Below, one piece after another: positions 28,234 through 39,367 of a stretch of DNA of 45,847 nucleotides. This DNA is from Deltaproteobacteria bacterium (lineage in GTDB: Bacteria; Myxococcota; Myxococcia; Myxococcales; SZAS-1). The position numbers and the translations under genes were made by a program. Each line of letters opens with the position of its first letter. Position 1 is the stretch's first letter. The notes beneath the pieces were generated by a model that ran no database searches, was not told the DNA's origin, and saw only the letters and a program-made list of their open reading frames with translations. The DNA lies in the NCBI GenBank assembly GCA_018266075.1, contig JAFEBB010000058.1:1-45847 (forward strand), read 5' to 3'.

Positions 28234-28841
28234 GGGGACTCCTCGGCGGCGCTGACCAGCTTCTGCAGGCGCTTGACCGCGTGGTGGAACGTGACCTTGG
28301 CGTTGTTCTCGGTGATGCCCAGCGCCTTGGCCACGTCGGCGAAGGGAAGATCGGCGTCGACGCGCAGCGTGAAGACCTCGCGCTCGCGGCGCGGCAGTCC
28401 CACGACGGCGCCGCGCACGCGTCGCGAGGCCTCTTCGCGCTCCAGGCGCTGCTGGGCGCTCGCGGCACGATCCGCGCCCACCGCGCCTTCGTCCAAGGCC
28501 ACCAGCTGCCAGCGGGCGCCGTCGCGCGCGTGGTTCTTGCCCAGGTTGATGGCGATGCGGAACAGCCAGGCGCGGAAGGGGAAGGGCTCGTTGCCGCGCC
28601 AGGTGAGGCGGGCGCGGCGGGCGGCGGCGAAGGCGCGGAGGAAGGCGCGCTGGGCCAGGTCGCGGGCGTCGTCGGGGCGGCTCGCGTAGCGGCGGCAGAG
28701 CCCGTACACCGGCTGCTGGTAGCGCCGCACCAGCTCCTCGAAGGCGCTGCCCTTGCCGGCGAGGAAGGCGCGCAGGAGCGCGTCGTCCGTGTCGGGGGGC
28801 GCCGCGGGCACCGGCGAGAGAATGGGACGCAACGCGCTCAC
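28230..28841 (-). CDS. ECF-family RNA polymerase sigma factor
   Basis: A 203-residue sigma-70 factor with regions 2 (about 30-100; SAFEELVRRYQQPVYGLCRRYA, DLAQRAFLRAFAA) and 4 (about 145-195; LPRREREVFTLRVDADLPFADVAKALGITENNAKVTFHHAVKRLQKLV). GTG 28841 is the start. The order sigma, anti-sigma, Spy-like recalls metal- or misfolding-responsive ECF systems such as CnrH/CnrY/CnrX. It is not closely similar in order or tail to the other ECF factor in this window, so the two are probably not recent duplicates. Confidence 0.95.
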   Translation of the reverse strand: MSALRPILSPVPAAPPDTDDALLRAFLAGKGSAFEELVRRYQQPVYGLCRRYASRPDDARDLAQRAFLRAFAAARRARLTWRGNEPFPFRAWLFRIAINLGKNHARDGARWQLVALDEGAVGADRAASAQQRLEREEASRRVRGAVVGLPRREREVFTLRVDADLPFADVAKALGITENNAKVTFHHAVKRLQKLVSAAEESP

Positions 28842-28850
28842 GACCTTTCA

Positions 28851-28877
28851 GACCCCATCCCGGACCCCAGGTTAACC
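28851..28877 (-). promoter_or_regulatory. Candidate ECF promoter
   Basis: On the minus strand the palindrome GGTTAACC (28877-28870) is followed after 16 bases by GTC (28853-28851), then the GTG start of the sigma gene nine bases on. The AAC core plus GTC with this spacing is the usual form of an ECF -35/-10 pair and would suit self-activation. It would give a very short leader. This rests on motif and spacing only. Confidence 0.35.
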
Positions 28878-28966
28878 CACGCCCCTGGCGGGCCGCAGGC
28901 CATGGAAATCAGGGATCTGCGTCGGAGGTGTGAGGTGGATCACCGGGCCGTCGGGCGTCAACTGGG

Positions 28967-29812
28967 TCAGCGGCCGCCGTGGCTCTTGAACTCGCCCTTC
29001 GGATCCATCAGCGGCGCCATCACGCTCCAGTAGCGCTCGGGCAGGTTGCGGGCGAGGCCGTCGAGGAGGTGCGCGTCGGCGCCGATGAGCACCCGCGGCT
29101 TGTTGCCCTTCACGCCCTTCAGGATCACCTCGGCCGCTCTTTCGGCGGACGTGCGCGCGGCCAGACGGTTGAACTTCTCGGCGCGGCGCTGCGCCTCTTC
29201 TCTCGAGAAGCCGTCGGGCGCGCGCGAGCGGTTGGCGATGTTGGTCTTGATGCCGCCGGGGTGCACCACGGTGATCGCCAGGCGGCTGCCCGCGTACTCG
29301 TGGCGGATCGACTCGGTGAAGCCGCGCACGGCGAACTTCGCCGCGCAGTACGCGGCCTGCCCCGGCGGCGCCACGAAGCCGAACACGCTGGAGACGTTCA
29401 CCAGGTTGGCCTCGTCCTTCGCGAGCAGCTGGGGCAGGAACGCGCGCGTACCGTACACCACGCCCCAGAAGTTGATGCCCATGAGCCAGGCGAAGTCGGC
29501 GTTGGTTTGCTCCTCGAAGCGCCCGTGCAGGCCCACGCCGGCGTTGTTCACCAACAGGTGCGCGCCGCCGAGCTCCTGCTCCACGGCCTTGGCGAAGTCC
29601 TGGAGCTCGAGCTCCTTCGACACGTCGACGCGCCGGGTGATCACCTTCGCGCCCGCGGCCTTCACGCGCTCGGCGGTCTCCGCGAGCCCGGCCTCGTCGA
29701 CGTCGCAGATGGCCACGTTTGCGCCGGCCTTGGCCAGGTGCTCCGCGAGCGCGCGTCCGATGCCGCTGGCCGCGCCGGTGATGGCCGCGGTGCGACCCTG
29801 AAAGCTCTTCAT
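28967..29812 (-). CDS. Short-chain dehydrogenase/reductase
   Basis: A 281-residue classical SDR. TGAASGIGRALA binds the dinucleotide, the acidic CDVDEAG end favours NAD over NADP, LVNNAGVG is the structural motif and VSSVFG...YCAAKFAVRG supplies the Ser-Tyr-Lys catalytic residues. The C-terminal extension after residue 215 (RLAARTSAERAAEVILKGVKGNKPRVLIGADAHLLDGLARNLP) is typical of a group of actinobacterial and myxobacterial SDRs that act on bulky hydroxyl or keto compounds. It is the last gene in the minus-strand run from 33702, 13 bp after the preceding gene. The substrate is unknown. Confidence 0.93.
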   Translation of the reverse strand: MKSFQGRTAAITGAASGIGRALAEHLAKAGANVAICDVDEAGLAETAERVKAAGAKVITRRVDVSKELELQDFAKAVEQELGGAHLLVNNAGVGLHGRFEEQTNADFAWLMGINFWGVVYGTRAFLPQLLAKDEANLVNVSSVFGFVAPPGQAAYCAAKFAVRGFTESIRHEYAGSRLAITVVHPGGIKTNIANRSRAPDGFSREEAQRRAEKFNRLAARTSAERAAEVILKGVKGNKPRVLIGADAHLLDGLARNLPERYWSVMAPLMDPKGEFKSHGGR

Positions 29813-29825
29813 GCGGACCTCGGTG

Positions 29826-30641
29826 TCAGCGCACGCGCTCGCGCGCTTGCGTGGGCAGCGCCGCGGGCTCGTCGAAGCTGAGGAACTCCTGCAGCTCGCG
29901 CACCGTGGACTCGGTGGTCTCCACCTCGGCGGCGATGGTCTCCAGCTGCCGGTCGACGACCTCCGGATCGCGCATGCCGATGGACTGCTCGTGCAAGAGC
30001 CGCAGCATGTCCTCGATCGACGCGAGCTGGTGGCTCATGAGCTCGCGGTGCTCGGCGGCCTGGTCGAAGCGCTTGAGCCGCTTGCGCAGGATCTCCGCCC
30101 GCTTGAGCTGCACCTCGCGGACCTTCTCCGGCCCGGGCTCGCGCTCGAGGTCCGACACCAGCTCGGCAAGCTCGCGCTCCACGTCGGCGCGGTTGCTCTG
30201 GCCGAGGTACTGGCGGTACGCGTTCAGCGTCGACAAGAGCCGCAGGAACGACGCCAGGAGCTGATCGATGCGCTGCTCGCTCGAGCTCACCAGGATCCGC
30301 GACGAGCCCAGCCGCTTGTAGTTGGCCAGGATCCGGTCCTTGAGCTCGCGCAGCACGTAGAAGTGCTCGCGCTGGCTGGGCGAGAGCTCGGCGAGCATGG
30401 CGTCGGCGAGGGCGGTGGCCTCCACCGTGCGCTGCTGGGCGAGGCGGCGCTCCACGCTGCGCTTGAACACGGGCAGCGCCGGCACCGTGCCCAGGTAGAC
30501 GAGCTCCGCGCCGAGCGCCAGCAGCACCGGCAGCGGGTTCATGAGCGCCACCGAGGCCACCCCCGCGGCCCCGAGGGCGCTCAGGTTCACGCCGTTCAGG
30601 AGCGCGGCGCGCACGTATCGGGGCTTGGCGTCGGCGGGCAT
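29826..30641 (-). CDS. Membrane-anchored coiled-coil protein of unknown function
   Basis: A 271-residue protein not recognised. ATG 30641 is used; an in-frame TTG 30653 is also possible. Two hydrophobic segments lie near residues 12-35 and 36-55, then a long helical, charged region from about 60 to 250 with heptad character (RTVEATALADAMLAELSPSQREHFYVLREL; RLDQAAEHRELMSHQLASIEDMLRLL, each shown in part). The end is Pro/Arg-rich. It would sit in the inner membrane with the coiled coil in the cytoplasm, where it could be a scaffold or a target for the kinase encoded immediately upstream. Confidence 0.78.
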   Translation of the reverse strand: MPADAKPRYVRAALLNGVNLSALGAAGVASVALMNPLPVLLALGAELVYLGTVPALPVFKRSVERRLAQQRTVEATALADAMLAELSPSQREHFYVLRELKDRILANYKRLGSSRILVSSSEQRIDQLLASFLRLLSTLNAYRQYLGQSNRADVERELAELVSDLEREPGPEKVREVQLKRAEILRKRLKRFDQAAEHRELMSHQLASIEDMLRLLHEQSIGMRDPEVVDRQLETIAAEVETTESTVRELQEFLSFDEPAALPTQARERVR

Positions 30642-30668
30642 CTCGGGAGGCAATCTATGCCGGTCGCG

Positions 30669-32072
30669 CTAGCGCCGCGACACCTTCGGCACCACCACCG
30701 GCTTCCCCTGCCGCGTGCCGATCTCGAAGCGCACCTTCATTCCGGGCCGCTGCTTGAGGATCTCCTCGCGCCGGCCGATGAGCAGGTGGCGGAACTCCAC
30801 GGCCGACATGTCCACGGCCAGGCCCGCAGCGCGGCGCGCCTTCTGGAGCTCGCCGTAGAGCCGGTCGAAGTCGATGTCCGGCGCGGGCGGCATGGGCGCG
30901 GTGCCCACCCCCGTGACGGCGCGGCCCTTGGCGCGGGCGAGCTGAGCGGTGACGAAGCTGGGCAGGCCGAGCTCGGTGCGCTCGACGTCCGTGTCCTCGT
31001 CCACCAGCGAGGGCTTCGGCGCCAGGGGCGGCCGGCGGAGGGGGATGCCGGGCTCGGTGGTGGCGTCGTCGGCGTCCTCTTCGGTCCCGGGGATGACGTC
31101 GAAGTCCTGCGCGTACTCCTCCATGCTCACGTGGTCGTCGGTGGTGGGGCGCTGGAGGGGCAGCTTGCGGATTCGCTCGGCCACCTGCGCCGGGCCCATG
31201 CGCTCCCCGCTGTGCACGACGTACGCGTCGAGCGCCTGCGCCATGGCCGCCGCGGTGGGAAAGCGCGCGTCGGGATCGCGGGCGAGCGCGGACTTCAAGA
31301 CGCGCCAGAGGCCATCCGGCATCTCGCGGGGCCGCACCGGATCCTCCGTGCGCGCCCGCTGGAAGTGCTCTTGCGGCGTGGGTGCGCTGAAGGGGTGGCT
31401 GAGCGCGAAGAGCTTGTAGAGCGTGATGCCCAGGGCGAAGAGGTCGCCGCGGGCGTCCTGGGGCTTGCCGGTGATGATCTCCGGCGGGAAGTACTCCCAC
31501 TTGCCCTTCACGATGCCCACGGCCGTGGCCGAGTTCGACATGCGCACCACGCCGAAGTCGGCGAGCTTCACCGCCCCGCGCGCGGAGAGGAGCACGTTGC
31601 TGGGGGAGATGTCGCGGTGGGCGGTGATGAGCGGCGCGCCCGTGGCGTCACGCAGGCCGAGCACGTAGGTGAGCGCCTCGCACACCCGCGCGCCCACGTA
31701 GGCCACGAACGCCGGCGAGATGCGCTGGTTGCCGCGGTAGGCCGCCTCGATCACCGTGTCCAGGTCGGGGCCGTCGACGTACTCCATGCTCAGGTACGGA
31801 CGATCCTCCTCCACGCCCGCGTCGAAGACCTTCACCACGTTGGGGTGGTTGAGCTGAGCCGCCACCCGGAGCTCGCGCACGAAGAGCTCGAGCTGCGTGG
31901 GATCCATGGCCGCGGCGCGCTTCATCTTCTTCAGCGCCACCAGCTGCGGCTCGCCCTTCTCGCGGTAGGTGGCCAGGTGCACCGTGGCCATGCCGCCTTC
32001 GCCGAGCTTGCGGATGATGGTGAAGCGGCTCATGCGTGGGGCGTTGTCCTCGATGGCGAGGATAGGCGCCAA
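30669..32072 (-). CDS. Ser/Thr protein kinase, soluble
   Basis: A 467-residue Hanks-type kinase. The kinase domain (about 16-285) has GEGGMATV, the lysine in LVALKKMKR, a catalytic loop HRDISPSNVL, DFG, and a GKWEYFPPE activation end. HRDIS in place of HRDLK is typical of many myxobacterial kinases and still carries the catalytic Asp. After residue 330 there are Pro/Asp-rich linkers and a C-terminal basic domain of about 80 residues (ELQKARRAAGLAVDMSAVEFRHLLIGRREEILKQ) of unknown nature. No membrane segment is seen. The ATG at 32033 is an alternative start. It is 4 bp downstream of the 2H-like gene and heads towards the membrane coiled-coil gene. Confidence 0.94.
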   Translation of the reverse strand: MAPILAIEDNAPRMSRFTIIRKLGEGGMATVHLATYREKGEPQLVALKKMKRAAAMDPTQLELFVRELRVAAQLNHPNVVKVFDAGVEEDRPYLSMEYVDGPDLDTVIEAAYRGNQRISPAFVAYVGARVCEALTYVLGLRDATGAPLITAHRDISPSNVLLSARGAVKLADFGVVRMSNSATAVGIVKGKWEYFPPEIITGKPQDARGDLFALGITLYKLFALSHPFSAPTPQEHFQRARTEDPVRPREMPDGLWRVLKSALARDPDARFPTAAAMAQALDAYVVHSGERMGPAQVAERIRKLPLQRPTTDDHVSMEEYAQDFDVIPGTEEDADDATTEPGIPLRRPPLAPKPSLVDEDTDVERTELGLPSFVTAQLARAKGRAVTGVGTAPMPPAPDIDFDRLYGELQKARRAAGLAVDMSAVEFRHLLIGRREEILKQRPGMKVRFEIGTRQGKPVVVPKVSRR

Positions 32073-32076
32073 TCCG

Positions 32077-32460
32077 CTATTCCCGCCAGCCCACGCTTCC
32101 CCGGAGCGCGAGCTCCAGCGGCCGCCCCGGATCCGCGGCCAGCAGGTCGTTCGAGTCGCGCGAGCGGGCGTCGAGGGCGCGGCTCACGGTCACGTGAAGC
32201 ACGCGGCCGTCGTGCGGGCGCTCGCTCGAGCCGGCGATCTCCACGCGCAACGCCTGGATGCGGTCGTTCTCGGCGAGGGCCACCGCGCGCAGCTCGACGG
32301 TCTCGCCGATCTGGTAGCCGCCCGGGATCCAGCGCGGATCCAGATCAGCCGGGTGGATTCCGAAGACGAGCGTGACGTGGTCGCCGCGGAGCTCGGGGAG
32401 CGTCGCCAGGGCGCGCACCGCCTCACGCGACGCGGCGTCGAGCTCGATGACCAGGTTCAC
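32077..32460 (-). CDS. Small 2H-phosphoesterase-like protein
   Basis: A 127-residue protein. It carries two short His-x-Thr motifs, DHVTLVFG near residue 28 and LHVTVSRA near residue 88, each flanked by hydrophobic residues. That is the hallmark of the 2H phosphoesterase superfamily, whose members open 2',3'-cyclic phosphates or hydrolyse 2',5' links in RNA and nucleotides. The small size and the ELRGDHVTLVFG start recall the cyclic-phosphodiesterase domains of RNA-repair enzymes. GTG 32460 begins directly after the stop of the lipoprotein gene, so the two are coupled. No membrane segment is visible. The fold call rests on these two motifs. Confidence 0.6.
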   Translation of the reverse strand: MNLVIELDAASREAVRALATLPELRGDHVTLVFGIHPADLDPRWIPGGYQIGETVELRAVALAENDRIQALRVEIAGSSERPHDGRVLHVTVSRALDARSRDSNDLLAADPGRPLELALRGSVGWRE

Positions 32461-33702
32461 TCAGTTGTGCGTGACGATGGGCGCCAGCGGCGTGGTGCCC
32501 GCGCCATAGAACACCGTGTTCGGCTCGTTGTGGATGAGCGTGGCCACGCCCGTCACCGGATCGATGGTGAGGACGTTCCCGTTCCGGTCGAAGCCGTAGA
32601 ACTCGCCGGCCCAGTAACCGAGGCCGAAGATGCCGTGGTAGCCCGTCGACTGGCTCGACACGCGGGTGGCGAAGTAGCCGTTGTTCGGATCCAGGGTGAC
32701 CAGCACGTCGGTGGCGTTGGAGCCGCCGTCGAGGATCTTGGCGGTGGCGTAGAACGTCCCGTCCGAGAGCGCCACGATGTCGCCGGAGCAGCCCAGGTTG
32801 GTGCCGAAGTGGCCCGCGTCGCTCACCTGGCCGGTGGTGGTGTCGATGGTGACCACGTGGCCGTCGGCGTCGGCGGCCACCAGCGTGTCCGCGTCGCTGA
32901 AGGTGAGCCCGTTGAAGCCGCCCGCGCTCTGCGCCAGCGCGGCGACGTGCGTGCCCGCGCAGGTGTTGGCGTCGATGCTGTAGAGGTCGGTCCGGGTGAT
33001 GCCCCAGAGCGCGCCGTTGCGCTGCACGGCGATGTCGTTCACGCCCGCGTCGCCGGGGATGGCGCCGTTGAAGTCGCACACCGAGGTGAGCGTGTTGGGC
33101 GGGTTGGGGTCCACCCGGTAGAGCGTGTGCTGGCTCTCCGCGTAGACCACGCAGGCCTGGGTGCCGCAGATGGCGCCGGCGTCGAAGCTGCCCGAGGTGC
33201 CGGTCGTCCCCGTCGTGGTGGTGCCGCCCAGGCAGGTGCAGGCGTTGATGTCGCAGCCGCCGGGGCAGTTGAGCGCCGCGCAGCAGTTGCCGGTGGTGCC
33301 GCTGGTGGCGCCGGAGCCGCTGGTGGTCGTGGTCGTCGTGGTGGTGGACGACGCGCCGGCCGTGGTGGCGGTGGTGCCCGAGGAGCCGGTGCTGGTGGTC
33401 GTCGTCGAGCCGCTGCTGGTGCTGCCGCTGGAGGTGCTCGCCGTGCTGCCGGAGCTGGAGCCGCCGGTGACGCCGCCGGGCTGCTCGCAGGTGCCGTTCA
33501 CGCACTGGTTGCCGGCGTTGCAAGCCTGGCAGGCCGCGCCGGAGACGCCGCAGGTCTGCGCGGAGGGGAGCTGGCACACGCCGCTCGCGTCGCAGCAGCC
33601 CTTGCAGTTGGAGGCGTTACAGGATCCCGCGGTCGACGAGCCACAGCCGGCGAGCAGCGCGCCGCACGCGAGCGCCGCGCAGAGGAGGGTGAGCTTCGAC
33701 AA
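32461..33702 (-). CDS. Cys-rich beta-propeller lipoprotein
   Basis: A 413-residue predicted lipoprotein starting at TTG 33702. Lipobox LAGC gives Cys20. Residues 25-75 are rich in cysteine (CNASNCKGCCDASGVC, CGVSGAACQACNAGNQC, NGTCEQ), like the small disulfide-rich modules found at the start of many myxobacterial surface proteins. A Ser/Thr/Gly linker of about 65 residues, then a second Cys cluster, leads to a C-terminal propeller (about 185-410) with repeats such as TLYRVDPNPPNTL, VVTIDTTTGQVSDAG and VLTIDPVTGVATLI. It should be on the cell surface or in the periplasm. It is the first gene of the five-gene run. Confidence 0.88.
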   Translation of the reverse strand: MSKLTLLCAALACGALLAGCGSSTAGSCNASNCKGCCDASGVCQLPSAQTCGVSGAACQACNAGNQCVNGTCEQPGGVTGGSSSGSTASTSSGSTSSGSTTTTSTGSSGTTATTAGASSTTTTTTTTSGSGATSGTTGNCCAALNCPGGCDINACTCLGGTTTTGTTGTSGSFDAGAICGTQACVVYAESQHTLYRVDPNPPNTLTSVCDFNGAIPGDAGVNDIAVQRNGALWGITRTDLYSIDANTCAGTHVAALAQSAGGFNGLTFSDADTLVAADADGHVVTIDTTTGQVSDAGHFGTNLGCSGDIVALSDGTFYATAKILDGGSNATDVLVTLDPNNGYFATRVSSQSTGYHGIFGLGYWAGEFYGFDRNGNVLTIDPVTGVATLIHNEPNTVFYGAGTTPLAPIVTHN

Positions 33703-33875
33703 GGGGGACCTCGGGAGTACCGGCCGAACGCACGCTCATCTCACGCCCGCACATGGACGGTCAACGAGCCCCAGATAGGCCTCCCGACAATTTTCGAAGG
33801 CGTCACCCACCCGGGCCAAGGATGAGACGCGTATCATTTCCGGAAGCGCCGCGAATCGGCGGTTAGAAGTGGGCC
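33703..33875. promoter_or_regulatory. Divergent spacer between propeller and GNAT genes
   Basis: A 173-bp non-coding gap between divergent genes, so it should hold promoters for both. On the plus strand CGTATCATTT near 33830 could be a -10 element for the GNAT gene. I see no convincing -35 or operator. Confidence 0.3.
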
Positions 33876-34415
33876 ATGGCCACGGACACGCGCGATTTTC
33901 CGCTCACCTTCGCCTGGCGCGTGGAGATGGCCCGCGAGCTGGCGAGCGCGCTGCCGGAGCCGGAACTTCCCCGCGGGATGCTGTTCGTCGATTTCCGGCC
34001 CGTGCAGCTGCCCAAGCTCGCGCGCGTGGAGCACCGCGCGTTCGCCGGCGGCGCGGACGCCAAGATCTTCCGCGAGCACCTCCAGAACGAGCACGCATGT
34101 CAGCTCGCATGGAAGACGCGGCGCGACTTTGATCCGCGGACGTCGGTGGTCTTGCAGCAAGGCGCGGAGCCGGTGGGCTTCGTGCGTGCCGGCGGCGCGC
34201 GCGGGGTGGCGGTGATCGACTGCGTGGCGGTCGTGCCCGAGCTGCGCGGCGGCACGGGACGGGCGCTGATGCTCGAAGCGCTGCGGCGCATGCGCGCGCT
34301 CCGGTTCGAGGTGGCGCTGCTCACCGTGACCGCCGAGAACGCGACGGCCGTGCGCCTGTACGAACGCCTGGGCTTCCGCGAGGTGGGCTGGTCGATGGCC
34401 GTCTACCGGCGCTGA
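33876..34415 (+). CDS. GNAT-family N-acetyltransferase
   Basis: A 179-residue acetyltransferase that would move an acetyl group from acetyl-CoA to an amine. The acetyl-CoA binding motif A is VAVVPELRGGTGRALMLEALRRM, with R-G-G-T-G for the pyrophosphate loop, and motif B is TVTAENATAVRLYERLGFREV, both at the usual places. The N-terminal 80 residues are less conserved. ATG 33876 is the only sensible start. It is 35 bp upstream of the TPR gene on the same strand. The acceptor is unknown. Confidence 0.92.
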   Translation: MATDTRDFPLTFAWRVEMARELASALPEPELPRGMLFVDFRPVQLPKLARVEHRAFAGGADAKIFREHLQNEHACQLAWKTRRDFDPRTSVVLQQGAEPVGFVRAGGARGVAVIDCVAVVPELRGGTGRALMLEALRRMRALRFEVALLTVTAENATAVRLYERLGFREVGWSMAVYRR

Positions 34416-34450
34416 CCGCGCGGCGGCTGCCGTGGGAGAATGGCGCCGCC

Positions 34451-35623
34451 ATGTCCGATGACGAGGAGCTCGAGACCAGCCCCGCAAACGTCCCGCCCGG
34501 TGGACTGCGCCGGACGCTGATCGTGCTCGGCATCCTCGGCGGGCTGGGCGCGGGCGTGTGGGCCGTCTACAACATCCGCGGCCAGGCGGCGGTGCACGAA
34601 TCGATCAGCCAGGCCACCCGGGCCATCGACGACCACCGCTACGACGAGGCCGAGCGCATCCTCAAGCGCGCCGAGAGCGAGGGCTGCGATCCGGAGACGC
34701 TGGAGGCGCTGCGCCGCGAGGTGCGCTCCGGGCAGATCCAGATGCGCGCCATCGACGAGGCCCGCGCCGCGCTCGCCGCCCACCGCTTCGACGACGCGCG
34801 CGTCACCCTGCAAGGCGTGACCAGCGACGCGCCCACCTACGTCGAAGCGCAGAAGCTGCTCGCCCAGATCGAGCCCGCGCGCGTGCACTGGCTCTACGAG
34901 CAAGCGCAGGAGGCGCTCAAGGCGGGCCAGCTCGATCGGGCGCGGCAGCTGCTCCCCGAGGTCGCGCAGCTCGAGCCGGAGCTGGGCAAGACGCTGGGGC
35001 TGGCGATCGCCGCGCAGACGCCGACCACCACCCTCGGCCTCTCGCTCGACCTCGACCGCAATGGCCCCGAGCCCGCGGTGCGCAAGGCGTTCGCGCCGGC
35101 GTTCGCGAAGTTCGCGTCGGGCGATCTCCCGGGCGCCAGCAAGGCCTTCTCCGAGGCGGGCCAGAGCCACCCCGACGGCACCCTGCGCGCGGCGGCGCGA
35201 TCGCTCGCGCTCGCGAGCCAGTCGTGCGGCCAGGCCCTCGCGGCGGCGTCGACCAACGGCGTGGCTGATCTCTCGACGGCGATTCGCACCTGCGGTGACG
35301 TCGAGCCCGCGGGCAGGACGGTATCCGGCCTGCGCGCGCGCCTGGCCCAGACCTACGACGCCCAGGGCAACGCCGCGCTTGCGAAAGATCAAGCGCTCGA
35401 CGCCGCGCGCGCCTTCCGCTCCGCCCAGCTGGCGACGCCAGAAGATCCGGGCGCGGCCCAGGGCATCGCCGCGCTGCGTGCCAAGGCGCCGGCGCTGGCC
35501 ACGGCCGCTCGGGCGTCGAAGGATCCCCAGGCCGCTCGCAACATCTGGCAAGCGCTGGCGAATGTGCTCCCGGAGGCCGATCCGCTCCGCGCGGAGGCGC
35601 TCCAGGCCTCGCAGGGCCCCTAG
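34451..35623 (+). CDS. Membrane-anchored TPR protein
   Basis: A 390-residue protein with a short acidic N-terminus (MSDDEELETSPANVPPGG), one membrane helix (about 20-42; TLIVLGILGGLGAGVWAVYNI) and then helical, Ala-rich repeats of the TPR type across the rest, for example DDHRYDEAERILKRAE, AHRFDDARVTL and AGQLDRARQLLPE. The orientation (negative end inside) puts the repeats in the periplasm. It is probably an assembly scaffold. It follows the GNAT gene by 35 bp and could be co-transcribed with it. Confidence 0.83.
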   Translation: MSDDEELETSPANVPPGGLRRTLIVLGILGGLGAGVWAVYNIRGQAAVHESISQATRAIDDHRYDEAERILKRAESEGCDPETLEALRREVRSGQIQMRAIDEARAALAAHRFDDARVTLQGVTSDAPTYVEAQKLLAQIEPARVHWLYEQAQEALKAGQLDRARQLLPEVAQLEPELGKTLGLAIAAQTPTTTLGLSLDLDRNGPEPAVRKAFAPAFAKFASGDLPGASKAFSEAGQSHPDGTLRAAARSLALASQSCGQALAAASTNGVADLSTAIRTCGDVEPAGRTVSGLRARLAQTYDAQGNAALAKDQALDAARAFRSAQLATPEDPGAAQGIAALRAKAPALATAARASKDPQAARNIWQALANVLPEADPLRAEALQASQGP

Positions 35624-35680
35624 CGAGTGTCGCGCAGGCGGCTTTTCTAAGTGCGGCCGGCTGTTATAGATGGCCGCGCC

Positions 35681-38569
<2,889 letters not shown>

Positions 38570-38579
38570 GGCAGCAGGG

Positions 38580-38608
38580 CGCGCGGCTCGCCGGGAGCCG
38601 TGCGCGCG
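38580..38608 (+). terminator. Probable gcvP terminator hairpin
   Basis: CGCGCGGCTC (38580-38589) pairs with GAGCC-GT-GCGCG (38595-38606) around a short loop, 10 bp after the gcvP stop. AAAAT follows rather than a T run, so on the plus strand it is not a classical intrinsic terminator. The GTG at 38600 used by the longest reading of the next gene lies inside it. Confidence 0.45.
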
Positions 38609-39367
38609 AAAATCGCGAGTTGGAATTTGGTCACTGCCAGCCACGAGCCACCCGCCACCAGCCACCGGCCCGCGGCCGCGCTGGCGTCGAACCGCTGGAC
38701 GCTGGTGAAGGCCAGCGCGCTGCTCGCGTTCCTGGTCTTCCACATCGTGGCCATCACCGTGCGCGCGCTGCCGGCGCCCGACGGCGCGATGGATCGCTCG
38801 ACCTGGTCCGACCCGACGGTGCAGCAGGAGATGAGCGCCTGGACCGAGCGGCTCGGGCAGCTCGGCATCAAGCTCTCGAGCAACCAGCTCCAGGACGCGC
38901 TGTACGTGGTGGCGGGCAAGATCTTGAGCGCGCGCGACACGCTCGTCTCTCCATTCGGCCGCTACTACGACTGGTGCGGCACCTTTCAGAGCTGGCAGAT
39001 GTTCGTGGCGCCGCACCGGCACCCCGCGCGCGTGCGCGTGGACGTGCAGGAGCACGGCGTCTGGCGCACCGTCTTCCGCGAGCGCGACCCGAACGCCACC
39101 TGGCTCGCCAGCGAGCTGGGCGACACGCGCTTCCGCTCGCTCTTCTTCCGAGTCTCCTGGCCGAACTTCCGCGGGATGCTGGAGCGCATCGCGGATTACG
39201 TGGCGCGCCGCGCGGCCGTCGACTTTCCCGACGCCACGCGCGTGCAGCTGGTGCTCTCGCGCGCCGAGACCCCCACGCCGGACGAGGTGAAGCGCGGCGA
39301 GCTCCCGCGCGAGGTCGACGACACGCCTGTCGTCCGCGACCTCGCGCGCTGGCGGAGGGCCCATTGA
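38600..39367 (+). CDS. Membrane-anchored HTTM partner protein
   Basis: A protein of up to 255 residues. The start is uncertain: GTG 38600 gives the longest reading, but residues 12-32 (SHEPPATSHRPAA and on) come from a repetitive intergenic-like tract, so GTG 38705 (220 residues) may be the true start. One membrane helix follows (ALLAFLVFHIVAITVRAL). The rest is a soluble domain with FGRYYDWCGTFQSWQMFVAPHRHPARVRV, an aromatic stretch often seen in small proteins encoded beside HTTM genes. It overlaps the HTTM gene by four bases, so they act together. Confidence 0.72.
   Translation: MRAKIASWNLVTASHEPPATSHRPAAALASNRWTLVKASALLAFLVFHIVAITVRALPAPDGAMDRSTWSDPTVQQEMSAWTERLGQLGIKLSSNQLQDALYVVAGKILSARDTLVSPFGRYYDWCGTFQSWQMFVAPHRHPARVRVDVQEHGVWRTVFRERDPNATWLASELGDTRFRSLFFRVSWPNFRGMLERIADYVARRAAVDFPDATRVQLVLSRAETPTPDEVKRGELPREVDDTPVVRDLARWRRAH
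38637..38671. repeat. 7-bp tandem repeat (CCAGCCA-type)
   Basis: Five consecutive 7-bp units: CCAGCCA, CGAGCCA, CCCGCCA, CCAGCCA and CCGGCCC. They lie just after gcvP, within the longest frame of the following gene. Seven-base repeats with different units also occur at 12554-12610 and 44744-44817. Confidence 0.7.

Noticed and set aside
35624-35680. Glycine riboswitch before gcvP
   Set aside because: Only 57 bp between genes, which is too short for the aptamer.
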